Made by a program: the position numbers and the translations under genes
In this document: positions 52,203-60,723 of the stretch, in pieces
How the letters are laid out: each line of letters begins with the position of its first letter
Numbering within the stretch: the stretch's first letter is position 1
Assembly: GCF_041260665.1 (NCBI RefSeq)
Contig: NZ_JBGCCT010000006.1
Coordinates: 310,001 to 374,000 of the forward strand
DNA from: Catenulispora sp. GP43
Lineage (GTDB): Bacteria; Actinomycetota; Actinomycetes; Streptomycetales; Catenulisporaceae
DNA: 64,000 nucleotides
Direction: 5' to 3'
Notes under the pieces: generated by a model
Told to the model about the DNA's origin: nothing
Database searches by the model: none
What the model saw: the letters and a program-made list of their open reading frames with translations, nothing else

Positions 52203-52448
52203 TCAGCAGGGAAGGACCTGGAACACCACGTAGGGGCTGCCCCCGACGCCCTCCGTGAACCACTTGCCGCTGCAGTCGTAGCCGTGCTCGCCGATGAGAT
52301 CGGTGTGGCCCGCGTCCTGGTAGACGGACCAGAGGCACCAGGTGCCCGCGCCGCAGGCCTTGGCCTGCGCGGTGCCGGCGGGAATCAGGGCGGTGCCGGC
52401 TGCGGCGAGGGTGATCGCGGCGGCCGTGGTCAGGGTGCGGCGGAACAT
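52203..52448 (-). CDS. Small secreted Cys-rich protein (DUF6289-like)
   Basis: An 81-residue precursor with a signal peptide ending GTAQAKA and a mature part of about 50 residues with four Cys (ACGAGTWC, YDCSGKW, LPC), likely two disulfides. The pattern (ACG...C, DxAGHTDLIG, C-terminal C) is like DUF6289 proteins, role unknown. GGGAGG precedes ATG. Convergent with the MFS gene. Confidence 0.65.
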   Translation of the reverse strand: MFRRTLTTAAAITLAAAGTALIPAGTAQAKACGAGTWCLWSVYQDAGHTDLIGEHGYDCSGKWFTEGVGGSPYVVFQVLPC

Positions 52449-52590
52449 GGGACCTCCCGACTGGTGGCGGCTCAGGGCTCTGTTTTGCTGGGTTGGTTAT
52501 ACCGCGCGGTCTCTGGTCCCGGTAGCGGTCTTTTGCCCCTGTTCTGGCCCGGTCCGCAGGTTCTCGATCAGTTCGTGGGACACAGAAGGC

Positions 52591-52619
52591 CGGCCGGCGG
52601 TCGTGGCGACCGCCGGCTG
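52591..52619 (-). terminator. Hairpin terminator after sedolisin gene
   Basis: Perfect 11-bp arms GCCGGCGGTCG (52593-52603) and CGACCGCCGGC (52607-52617) with a 3-base loop, extended by two more pairs, lie 56 bases after the sedolisin stop. Confidence 0.7.
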
Positions 52620-52672
52620 GCTCAGTCGGGCTGTCAGTTGTCAGTTGTCAGTGTTCTGGCAGAGCGTTCTCC

Positions 52673-54301
52673 TTACAGCTCCGCGGCGATGAATTTCGCG
52701 CCGTTGTACGAGCCCCAGCCGGTCACCTCGTCGTACCCGGTGCCCGCGTTGTATCCGCCGTTGTTGCCGCTCTTGATGTCGTGGAACGCCGAGGAGTACG
52801 CCGAGCTGCGGGCGACGGTGTATATGAAGCTGTTCGCGTACCCGAACTTGGCCTTGCCGGCCTTGCCCGCCGCGGTGTTGTAGTCGGCGGCGAAGGCGGC
52901 CCAGTTCGGGGCGGCGGCGCTGGTGCCCCACACGTCCGTCCAGCTGCCGTCGGCGTCGATGTACCAGGGGCTGCTGTCGCCGCCGGCGGCGGAGACGTCC
53001 GGCACCTCGCGGTGGCCGCTGCTGTTCACCGGCGTCTGGAAGGACGGGGTGGACCACTTGTCGGACTGGCCGCCGCCGCTGCCGGACCAGCCGGTCTCGC
53101 TGCTCCACGCGTTGGACGAGGAGACGGTCAGGTCGGTGCCGCCCACGCCGGACACGTACGGGTCCGAGGCCGGGTAGTCGACGGACAGGGTCGAGCCGTC
53201 GTCCGTGGCGCCGCTGTCACCGGAGGCGGCGAACACCGACTGGCCCTGGGCCGCGGCCTCCTTGAAGTCGGCGTCGTCGGAGGACAGGTTGTTCTCCTGG
53301 TTCTCCGGCTCGCCCCAGCTGCTGGAGATCACCGGCACGTCGGCGCTGACCAGGGCCGCGTAGAGGGCGACCTCGCCGGCGTCGCTGTTCGGCGCCTCGT
53401 ACACCTTCACGTTCGCCTTGGGGGCCAGGGCGTTGATGACCTCGATGTCGAGCTCGTCCTCCACCGAGCCGGAGGTGTCGGTGGTGCCGCCGTCCACCTT
53501 CACCACGCTGGCGGTCGGAGCGCCGAGGCCGTACTTGCTGTTGTAGCCCGCGACCGCGGACGCCGAGTAGGCCGAGAACTCCACCAGCCCGACCGTCTGG
53601 CCCGAGCCGTTGTCCCCGGCGGAGATGGACGAGGAGAGGTTGTATCCGCCGCGCGCCTTGGTGGGCGTGAGCACGGTGCCGGCGTGCGGCGCCGCCTGGT
53701 TGTCGACGTGGTTCGCCGCCGTGCGGAGCGAGGCGTTGGACAGCCCCGCCACGCCGGAGACGACTGAGGCGATGTCCGTGGGCAGCGTCGGCGCCGTGGT
53801 GTTGGCGAAGACGTCGCGGCCGGCGGTGTGCCAGGTGCCCAGCTGCACCCCGAACGCCTTCTCCACCTTCGCGGCACTGCCGCTGGCCGACAGCGTCAGG
53901 TGGTTGGCGGTCGCCGCGCCCACCGACAGGCCCTGGGCCTTCAGGTACTTGGTGACCTCGGCGATCTGGGCGTCGGTGGCCCCGTACGCCGCGGCGTACT
54001 GCGGCACGGTCAGGTAGTGCTTGTACTGCGGCGAGGCGGGGTCGGACACCTCGCGCAGGAACGCGTCCAGACCGGCCTGGTCACGCGGCTTGAGGCTGAT
54101 CTCGAGTGGTACCTGCGCGTCGGCCGCGACGGATCCGGTGCGCACGGCGTCGGACGCCAGGTGCGGGGTGGCAGTGCCCGCGAAGGCGGTCCGCGTGGGG
54201 GCGGTGGCGGCGTGCGCGACCGGGAGGGCGAGCACGAGGACGGGCAGCGGTGCCGCGAGGACACCGAGCGTCCGCCGTATTCGCTTGGAGCTGACAGACA
54301 T
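52673..54301 (-). CDS. Secreted S53 peptidase (sedolisin/kumamolisin type)
   Basis: A 542-residue secreted acid serine peptidase. Signal peptide to about residue 33, then a pro-kumamolisin activation domain (about 55-190) and the catalytic domain. The Glu/Asp pair lies in SVEDELDIEVI, the oxyanion Asp in AASGDSGATDD, and the Ser in WGTSAAAPNWA. The calcium site is in HDIKSGNNGGYNAGTGYD. S53 enzymes work at low pH. ATG 54301 gives the signal peptide directly. Confidence 0.92.
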   Translation of the reverse strand: MSVSSKRIRRTLGVLAAPLPVLVLALPVAHAATAPTRTAFAGTATPHLASDAVRTGSVAADAQVPLEISLKPRDQAGLDAFLREVSDPASPQYKHYLTVPQYAAAYGATDAQIAEVTKYLKAQGLSVGAATANHLTLSASGSAAKVEKAFGVQLGTWHTAGRDVFANTTAPTLPTDIASVVSGVAGLSNASLRTAANHVDNQAAPHAGTVLTPTKARGGYNLSSSISAGDNGSGQTVGLVEFSAYSASAVAGYNSKYGLGAPTASVVKVDGGTTDTSGSVEDELDIEVINALAPKANVKVYEAPNSDAGEVALYAALVSADVPVISSSWGEPENQENNLSSDDADFKEAAAQGQSVFAASGDSGATDDGSTLSVDYPASDPYVSGVGGTDLTVSSSNAWSSETGWSGSGGGQSDKWSTPSFQTPVNSSGHREVPDVSAAGGDSSPWYIDADGSWTDVWGTSAAAPNWAAFAADYNTAAGKAGKAKFGYANSFIYTVARSSAYSSAFHDIKSGNNGGYNAGTGYDEVTGWGSYNGAKFIAAEL

Positions 54302-54512
54302 GTGGCGATTCCTTGGGGTTGACGGGTGGGGTGGTTGTGGGCCCATCAGGAAGCTAATGCCGTATGAGGGTACTGAAAAGAGCCATACACGATGATTTAC
54401 TCGGACTTAACGGTTCGGGGGTGGTCTCAGGCTTCTGATACGGCGCGGAAGGGCTCGGTGTTACCGACGGGTTACATCGGCGCGGGGTGTCGGGTCAGGC
54501 GCGCATGTCAGG

Positions 54513-55379
54513 TCAGGCCCCGAGCGGAAGCTCGGCGGCGAGCCAGTCGTGGCTGCGCGGCAGCGACAGGCGCACCGGAGGCCGGCTGGTCGCGGCCTGG
54601 ATCCACTCCACCGCCGGGATCCGCGCCCGGCCCCGGCCGCCGGCCAGCACGATGAGCGAACCCTGGCCGTCGACGGTGATCGGCGCCGTGCCGGGCCCGG
54701 CCGCGGCCCGCTCGGCGACCGCCGCCAGGAAGCCGCTCACCAGATGCGCGGCCCGGGGGTCGGCGTATCCGGGGCGGCCGAGTTCGGCGGCGAGTTCCAG
54801 GCCGTAGACCACCGCGGGCACCAGCCGGGTGACCGCGAACTCGGCCAGGTCCAGTCCGCCGGCCACGCCGCCGAGGGCCCGGTCCGGCCCGCCGGATCGC
54901 AGGACGGCGGCGGCGACCGCCGTCGCGGCGCGGTGGCCCGCGGCCGCCCGGCCGATGCCGGACTGCATCGCGCGCCCGGCCGCCGAGCGGGCGATCGCCT
55001 CGGACGCGGCCCAGTTCCGCACGGTGGCCGGGGAACGGAACCAGTCGACGGCGTCCACCGCCGGGGCGCCGCAGACAGGGCCCTGAGTCACCGCGACGAC
55101 CTCCTCGGCCGCGGTGGTCAGGCGGGCCAGCAGGACGGCGGTGCGCCAGGGGTCCAGGCCGGCGTGCGGGCCGGAAACGGTCTGGTGGGCCGCCAGGACC
55201 GGCTGGAGCAGTTCGTCCAGGGCCGCGTACTGGAACGCCAACGCGTCGCAGACCCCTTCGAAGGTCGGCATCCCGGACCACAGCCACCAGGCGTAGGTCC
55301 GGGGCGCGGCGGGCGTCGCGGGCGTGGGGACGGACGGACCGGGCTTGGCGCCCCGGCCCTTCGGATTCTTCGCGGGCAC
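54513..55379 (-). CDS. Uncharacterised Ala-rich protein
   Basis: A 288-residue protein starting with a basic Pro/Ala segment. Most of the rest is predicted helical and Ala/Gly/Arg-rich, with a YAWWLWSGMPTFEGVCDAL segment near residue 29. There is no signal peptide. I do not recognise a family. A GTG at 55379 is the start. A run of GTCAGG repeats lies around its stop codon. Confidence 0.55.
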   Translation of the reverse strand: MPAKNPKGRGAKPGPSVPTPATPAAPRTYAWWLWSGMPTFEGVCDALAFQYAALDELLQPVLAAHQTVSGPHAGLDPWRTAVLLARLTTAAEEVVAVTQGPVCGAPAVDAVDWFRSPATVRNWAASEAIARSAAGRAMQSGIGRAAAGHRAATAVAAAVLRSGGPDRALGGVAGGLDLAEFAVTRLVPAVVYGLELAAELGRPGYADPRAAHLVSGFLAAVAERAAAGPGTAPITVDGQGSLIVLAGGRGRARIPAVEWIQAATSRPPVRLSLPRSHDWLAAELPLGA

Positions 55380-55680
55380 GGCGAATGGCCCTTCTCGATC
55401 GGGCTGGTGAGAAGAAAAAGCAGAAAGGGGAAAGAGAATGTGCTTCAGCAGGCTGCGGGGATCAACGGCAACACGACGAGGACCACACCCGACCGAAGTC
55501 GATGTGGTCCCGGGAAACCAGCCGGATCAGCTGCACGCTTTCATCAATATCAGCCCACGATGATCCGGTCAATGACGCCTGCTCAGGCGGGGGATCGGAG
55601 CCGATGGGACGGTGTCCGAAAGAGTCGGGATACCGATATTCTCTATGTGCTGCCATACCTGTCGCCGAAACACGCAAGAG
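55380..55680. other. Non-coding stretch
   Basis: From 55380 to 55680 I see no gene with a credible start and ribosome site. The first 60 bases (AG-rich) must contain the ribosome-binding and promoter region for the minus-strand gene at 55379. Confidence 0.4.
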
Positions 55681-55708
55681 TTCCAGGCACCGTTCGCGGT
55701 GCCTGGAA
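55681..55708 (-). terminator. UUCG-loop hairpin terminator after pyruvate oxidase
   Basis: Perfect 12-bp arms TTCCAGGCACCG and CGGTGCCTGGAA enclose TTCG, the extra-stable C(UUCG)G loop, 36 bases after the pyruvate-oxidase stop. An 18-bp duplication (ACTCCGAACCC...) lies between it and the gene. Confidence 0.8.
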
Positions 55709-55743
55709 CTCCGAACCCGAACCGTACTCCGAACCCGAACCGC

Positions 55744-57474
55744 CTATGCCTTGGCGCCCCGGCTCACAAGCCCTTCCTTGACCTTCGCGATCGCGAAACC
55801 CCAAGCCTGGTCGACGCTCGTCTTGGGCGGCAGCGCGATCTCCTCGGGGTTGGTGACCACGTCCAGCAGGTACGGCCCCGGAGCGGCCAGGGCGGCGATC
55901 ACCGCGGCCTCCAACTGCTCGGGGTCGGTGACGCGGGCGGCGGGCAGGCCGGCCGCGCGGGCCAGGCCCGCCAGGTCGGGATTGCTCAGCTCCGTACCGA
56001 ACTCCGGCAGGCCGCCTTGCTCCTGTTCGAGTTTGACCATGCCCAGCCGGCCGTTGTCGAAGACGATGAGCTTGACCGGCAGGTCGTAGGCGGCGGCGGT
56101 GAGCAGTTCACCCAGCAGCATCGTCAGTCCGCCGTCGCCGCAGAAGGCGATGCTCTGGCGGCCGCGGTCGACCGCGGCGGCGCCGAGCGCCTGCGGCATC
56201 GCGTTGGCCATCGAGCCGAGGTTGAAGGAACCGAGGAGGCGGCGGGTGCCGCGCATCGTCACGAAGCGGGCCAGCCACACCGTCGACATGCCGGTGTCGG
56301 TGGTGAACACCGCGTCGTCGGCGGCGTGCCGGTCGATGAGCGTGGCCAGCACCTCGGGCCGGATCTTGTCCTCGGTGTTGTCGAGCAGCGAGCGCACCTT
56401 GCCCACCAGGCTCTTGTCGTGCTCCGGATCGGTCAGGCGGCGCTGGTGTCCCAGCCAGTCCTCGTACTCCGAGCGCGCCCGCTCCAGATGCTTGCGGTCG
56501 TCCTTGCGCCGCAACCGGCCCATCAGGGCCGTGGCGCTCAGACCCGCGTCGCCGACGACCCCCACATCGACCGGAGTCCTGCGGCCGATGTGCTCGGCCC
56601 GGGTGTCGATCTGCACGGTCGCCGTCCCCGCCGGGAGCCACTCCGGGTAGGGGAAGTCGGTCCCGATCATCAGCAGGGCGTCGGCGGACTTCAGCGCCTC
56701 GTGGGTCGCCGGGTTGCCGATCAGCCCGCTCTGGCCGATCTGGAAGGGGTTGTCCGCCTCCAGTCCCTCCTTCGCCTTCAGGGTCAGGACCATGGGGGCC
56801 GCCAGATGGTCGGCGAGATCCAGCACCGCCGCCCGGGACTCGCGGGCCCCGGTCCCGACCAGCATGGTGACCTTCCCGGCCTCGTCGAGCAGCTGCGCGG
56901 CGCGCGCCATCTGCTCCTCGTCGGGCGCCAGGCGGGCCGGGATCCGCGTGATGTGCACGGCGCTGTCCTTGGCGACCTCGGCGGCTCCGACGTCGCCGGG
57001 CAGGGTGAGGACCGCGACGCCGGGTGCGGCGTACGCGGCCTGCACCGCCTGCTCCAGGACGCGCGGCATCTGGGACGCCGCGGTGATGGTGTGCCGGAAG
57101 GCCGCCACATCCCGGAACACCTGGTCGTTGTCGACCTCCTGGAAGAAGTCGGCGCCCAGCTCGGCCGTCGGGACCTGCCCGCAGATCGCCAGCACGGGCG
57201 CGTGCGACTTCTTCGCGTCGTACAAGCCGTTCAGCAGATGCAGCGAGCCCGGCCCGACGGTGCCCATGCACACGCCCAAGGTCCCGGTGAGCTGGGCCTG
57301 AGCCCCTGCGGCGAACGCCGCCGCCTCCTCGTGCCGGGTGCCGATCCACTCGATGCGGTCCTCACGGCGGATCGCGTCGGTCACCGGGTTGAGCGCGTCG
57401 CCGACCACACCCCACACGGTCCGGACGCCCAGATCGGCCAGGGCGGTGACGATCTGCTCGGCGACGGTGGTCAT
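55744..57474 (-). CDS. poxB: Thiamine-diphosphate pyruvate oxidase/dehydrogenase
   Basis: A 576-residue PoxB-like enzyme that decarboxylates pyruvate to acetate and CO2 using ThDP and FAD. The catalytic Glu is in IGTRHEEAAAFAAGAQ; the ThDP-binding motif is FCGDGGLTMLLGEL ending VFDNGRLG. Length suits the family. It could also be an acetolactate-synthase-like member, but the FAD-region pattern and end favour PoxB. AAGGGAG precedes ATG 57474. Probably membrane-associated with quinone as acceptor. Confidence 0.87.
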   Translation of the reverse strand: MTTVAEQIVTALADLGVRTVWGVVGDALNPVTDAIRREDRIEWIGTRHEEAAAFAAGAQAQLTGTLGVCMGTVGPGSLHLLNGLYDAKKSHAPVLAICGQVPTAELGADFFQEVDNDQVFRDVAAFRHTITAASQMPRVLEQAVQAAYAAPGVAVLTLPGDVGAAEVAKDSAVHITRIPARLAPDEEQMARAAQLLDEAGKVTMLVGTGARESRAAVLDLADHLAAPMVLTLKAKEGLEADNPFQIGQSGLIGNPATHEALKSADALLMIGTDFPYPEWLPAGTATVQIDTRAEHIGRRTPVDVGVVGDAGLSATALMGRLRRKDDRKHLERARSEYEDWLGHQRRLTDPEHDKSLVGKVRSLLDNTEDKIRPEVLATLIDRHAADDAVFTTDTGMSTVWLARFVTMRGTRRLLGSFNLGSMANAMPQALGAAAVDRGRQSIAFCGDGGLTMLLGELLTAAAYDLPVKLIVFDNGRLGMVKLEQEQGGLPEFGTELSNPDLAGLARAAGLPAARVTDPEQLEAAVIAALAAPGPYLLDVVTNPEEIALPPKTSVDQAWGFAIAKVKEGLVSRGAKA

Positions 57475-57523
57475 TGCTACTCCCTTACTTGTGGGCAGTG
57501 GTGGTCGGCGACGCGGGACGGCC

Positions 57524-57703
57524 TTACCAGCGGCCGTACCAACGGCGACGCCCGCCCGAGCCGGCGGCCTCACCGCGGCTGATGCCGAAGCCGACCAGCC
57601 AGGCCAGGAACACGATCGCGGCGATGATCCACAGCACGTGCGCCGCGAAACCGAGGCCACCCAGGACCAGGGCCAGCAGCAGGACCAAAAGAATGACACC
57701 CAT
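57524..57703 (-). CDS. Small hydrophobic membrane protein (DUF5670-like)
   Basis: A 59-residue protein with two helices (MGVILLVLLLALVLGGLGF and HVLWIIAAIVFLAWLVGFG) and a basic RRRWYGRW end, as in the Lmo0937/DUF5670 family of stress-linked small membrane proteins. GGGAG precedes the ATG by 7 bases. It is 49 bases upstream of poxB and is probably co-transcribed. Confidence 0.72.
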   Translation of the reverse strand: MGVILLVLLLALVLGGLGFAAHVLWIIAAIVFLAWLVGFGISRGEAAGSGGRRRWYGRW

Positions 57704-57956
57704 GACGAATCTCCCTTTTCCGCGGGCTGTGCCGGCGTCTTTCGCGGCTGCCAGCCCGGAACGTCGTCTGAAGCGTCCCTTCTGGCCACCCGGAACGAGA
57801 TGAAACAAAACCCGGCCGAAGTTCCCCGGATTTTTTCTTCCGTCGCAGGTCAGGCCGAGGTCTCCGTTTGACATGGGGTTCGCTGGGCAGCCGGAACCCC
57901 AGCTTCGAACGTCCGGGCGGGCCGTCGCGCCCGCCGACTTCCCCGGGAGATCACCA

Positions 57957-58289
57957 GTGACAGTGACACCGCTTCGCGTACTCGACGAGGACCCGACGCG
58001 CCGCCTCGAATGGCAGGAGCAGGCCGCGTGCCGGGACTACGACAGCCGCCTGTTCTTCGAACCGGACCATGAACGGCCCCACGCCCGCATCCGCCGCGAG
58101 CAGGAGGCGAAGAAGATCTGCGCGGCCTGCCCGGTGCAGGCCGAATGCCTGCGCTTCGCCGAATCCGGCTCGGGGGAGTTCGGCGTGTGGGGCGGCACCA
58201 CACAGCGGGAGCGGGTCAGCGCCCGCAGGCGCCGGCGCCGGAACGGGGCGCCGCCTCCGGGCCGGGCCAAGGGCGTCCGGCGGCGGTGA
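57957..58289 (+). CDS. WhiB-family Fe-S regulator
   Basis: A 110-residue Wbl protein. The four cluster Cys are in AACRDYD and ICAACPVQAECLRFA; GVWGGTTQRER is the beta-turn that contacts sigma-A region 4. The basic tail (RRRRRRNGAPPP) binds DNA. GTG 57957 with GGAGA six bases upstream is preferred over an ATG 84 bases earlier. The Wbl class is uncertain. Divergent from the poxB operon. Confidence 0.9.
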   Translation: MTVTPLRVLDEDPTRRLEWQEQAACRDYDSRLFFEPDHERPHARIRREQEAKKICAACPVQAECLRFAESGSGEFGVWGGTTQRERVSARRRRRRNGAPPPGRAKGVRRR

Positions 58290-58407
58290 CGGCCCGCTCG
58301 GCGCCGGCTCGTCCACCTCGCTGAAGCGGGGTTTCACACACAGCGGCCGCGGACACAAGGGCGCGGCCGGGTGATCACGTACGTTCAGATGGAAGGTGGA
58401 TGTGTCC

Positions 58408-60015
58408 ATGCGAATCCGTTGGTCGGCCGTCGGAGTGCCCGCGGTATTGCTCCTCATCACCGCGGGCGCGATATGGGCCGCGGCGGCGAGTTCGCTGTGG
58501 TGGCTGTTCGCCGTCGGGGTGTTCGGCGCGCTCGCGGTGGTGGCCGTCTATGACGTCGTGCAGCGGCGTCACTCCGTGCTGCGGAACTTCCCGGTGCTCG
58601 GTCATCTGCGCTATCTCCTGGAGACCATCCGGCCGGAGATGCAGCAGTATTTCATCGAGCGGGACTACGACGGCCGACCGTTCGATCGCGATACCCGTAC
58701 CGTCGTTTATGAGCAGGCCAAAGGCATTCACGAGGAGACGTCGTTCGGTACCGAACTGGACGTGATGGCCCCGGGCTATGAGTTCGTCGAACAGGCCACC
58801 GTGCCCCTTGTCCCGCCGAAGGATCCGCCGCGGGTCCGCGTGGGCGGTCCGGACTGCACCCAGCCGTACGACATGGCCTTGCTGAACATCTCGGCGATGA
58901 GCTTCGGCTCGTTGAGCGCGAACGCGATCCGCGCGATGAACGCCGGCGCCGCGGCCGGCGGATTCGCACAGGACACCGGCGAGGGCGGGTTGACCCCGTA
59001 CCACCTCGAGGGCGGCGCCGATCTGGTCTGGGAGATCGGCAGCGGCTATTTCAGCGTCCGTACTCGCGACGGTGACTTCGACGAGGCGCAGTTCCACGAC
59101 AAGGTGGCCCATCCGCACGTCAAGGCCGCCGAACTGAAACTCAGCCAGGGCGCCAAGCCGGGACTCGGCGGCGTGCTGCCGGCGGCCAAGGTGACCGCGG
59201 AGATCGCGCGCTTCCGGGAGGTCCCGGAGGGGGAGAAGTGCATCAGCCCGCCGGCGCACCGGGTGTTCCAGACGCCCCGTGAACTTGTCCTGTTCCTGGC
59301 GCGGATGCGGGAACTGGCGCAGGGCAAGCCGGTGGGATTCAAGTTGTGCGTGGGGCGCCGCAGCGAGTTCCTGGCGATCTGCAAGGCGATGGTCGCCGAG
59401 GGGATCACCCCGGACTTCATCGTCGTCGACGGCTCCGAGGGCGGGACCGGCGCCGCCCCGCTGGAATTCCAGGACAGCTTCGGCAAGTCCCTGACCGACG
59501 GGCTCCACACCGTGCACAACGCCCTGGTCGGCACCGGGCTGCGGGACCGGATCCGGATCGGTGCCGGCGGCAAGGTCGCCACCGGCATGGACATCGTCAA
59601 GCGCCTCGCGCAGGGCGCCGACTACCTGAACTCGGCCCGGGCGATGATGATGGCCGCCGGCTGCATCCAGGCCCGGATGTGCCACACCAACCACTGCCCG
59701 GTCGGCGTGGCCACCCAGGATCCGGCGCGCGCCAGGGCGCTCGACGTCGCCGACAAGGCCGAGCGGGTCCGCCGCTACCAGCAGAACACCGTCGCCGAGG
59801 CGCAGCAGATCATCGCGGCGATGGGGTTGAAGGAGCCGCGCGAGCTGCGTCCGGAGCATCTGCTGCGGCGTATCGACCAGAACACGGTGCGGACGTACGG
59901 TGAGATGTATCAGTGGCTTGAGCCCGGGGAACTGCTGGCCGAGGCGCCGCAGGAGTGGGCCGCGGACTGGCGTGCGGCGGACGCCGACCGGTTCGCCGGT
60001 GCCGCCGCGCGCTGA
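58408..60015 (+). CDS. FMN-binding glutamate-synthase family protein
   Basis: A 535-residue protein with two N-terminal helices (about 5-50) and a GltB-type FMN barrel. FMN/substrate motifs: ISAMSFGSLSANAI, DTGEGGLTPYHLEGG, VVDGSEGGTGAAPLEF. The 3Fe-4S Cys are in CIQARMCHTNHCPVG. It lacks the glutaminase domain, so it is not a normal glutamate synthase; these membrane-bound relatives have no proven substrate. ATG 58408 is preferred over GTG 58396. The stop codon starts a repeat array. Confidence 0.87.
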   Translation: MRIRWSAVGVPAVLLLITAGAIWAAAASSLWWLFAVGVFGALAVVAVYDVVQRRHSVLRNFPVLGHLRYLLETIRPEMQQYFIERDYDGRPFDRDTRTVVYEQAKGIHEETSFGTELDVMAPGYEFVEQATVPLVPPKDPPRVRVGGPDCTQPYDMALLNISAMSFGSLSANAIRAMNAGAAAGGFAQDTGEGGLTPYHLEGGADLVWEIGSGYFSVRTRDGDFDEAQFHDKVAHPHVKAAELKLSQGAKPGLGGVLPAAKVTAEIARFREVPEGEKCISPPAHRVFQTPRELVLFLARMRELAQGKPVGFKLCVGRRSEFLAICKAMVAEGITPDFIVVDGSEGGTGAAPLEFQDSFGKSLTDGLHTVHNALVGTGLRDRIRIGAGGKVATGMDIVKRLAQGADYLNSARAMMMAAGCIQARMCHTNHCPVGVATQDPARARALDVADKAERVRRYQQNTVAEAQQIIAAMGLKEPRELRPEHLLRRIDQNTVRTYGEMYQWLEPGELLAEAPQEWAADWRAADADRFAGAAAR

Positions 60016-60047
60016 GTCAGAGATCTGAGTCAGAGATCTGAGTCAAG
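60013..60047. repeat. 13-bp repeats carrying stop codons of both convergent genes
   Basis: TGAGTCAGAGATC occurs at 60013 and 60026, with a third partial copy at 60039. The first TGA is the stop of the plus-strand gene, and the last copy's TCA is the stop of the minus-strand gene at 60043. The three TGA triplets fall in three different plus frames. Confidence 0.92.
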
Positions 60048-60459
60048 GGGCTGAGTCCGCCTCGGCCAGCCGATCGCGGTCGGCCGAGGCCTCCAGCGCA
60101 CGTATCCGTTCTGCCTCCGCCCACACCGCGCGCTCCCGCTCGGCGAACGCCCGCAGATTGTCGTGGCGGTCGCGGACGCGGGTCAGCGCCTGCTGCGAGG
60201 CGGCCAGTTCGTGGTAGCTCTCGGTGAGCCGGTCGGCGTCCTGCCCGGCCTCGGCCGAGCGGTAGGCCTGGCAGGCGAGGTCGCGCATGTGGGTGCACAC
60301 GCGGCGGGCCGTGGCGGCCTGCTCTTCGGCTTCCTGCAGGCCGGCCATCCACGCGGCCCCGACGACCTCCTCGGCGGCGCGGATCACGTCGTGTTCGGAG
60401 ATCTGCGCGACCAGGCGCGAGTAAGCGGCCTGCTTTCTCCGGGACTTCCAAGGGCTCAT
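60043..60459 (-). CDS. Small coiled-coil protein
   Basis: A 138-residue protein rich in Ala, Glu and Arg with heptad patterns over much of its length (LTRVRDRHDNLRAFAERERA). There is no signal peptide. AGGAG lies 5 bases before ATG 60459. I do not recognise a family; a structural or DNA-associated role is possible. An 11-bp tandem repeat (TGATCGTCGCT) sits just upstream at 60469-60490. Confidence 0.6.
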   Translation of the reverse strand: MSPWKSRRKQAAYSRLVAQISEHDVIRAAEEVVGAAWMAGLQEAEEQAATARRVCTHMRDLACQAYRSAEAGQDADRLTESYHELAASQQALTRVRDRHDNLRAFAERERAVWAEAERIRALEASADRDRLAEADSAP

Positions 60460-60723
60460 GCCTACTCCTGATCGTCGCTTGATCGTCGCTGCGGCGGGCG
60501 CCGGGTACCCAGCGTGCGCCGCGCTAACCGACGACATTCCTGACCTGGCGGTCCGGGGCGCCGGCGGCGGGTTGCGGCATCATCGGCGTCCACTAGCTTG
60601 ATCAAGGTAAGCGGCGTTTCACGCTGTGCTGCCGGTGTGCCCGGCAGTGCGAGGAACGTCGTGAGCCGGCCGACACAGCGCGGGCGGATCACCCGAACGG
60701 CCGCGCGTGGTCGGAGGTGTCGG

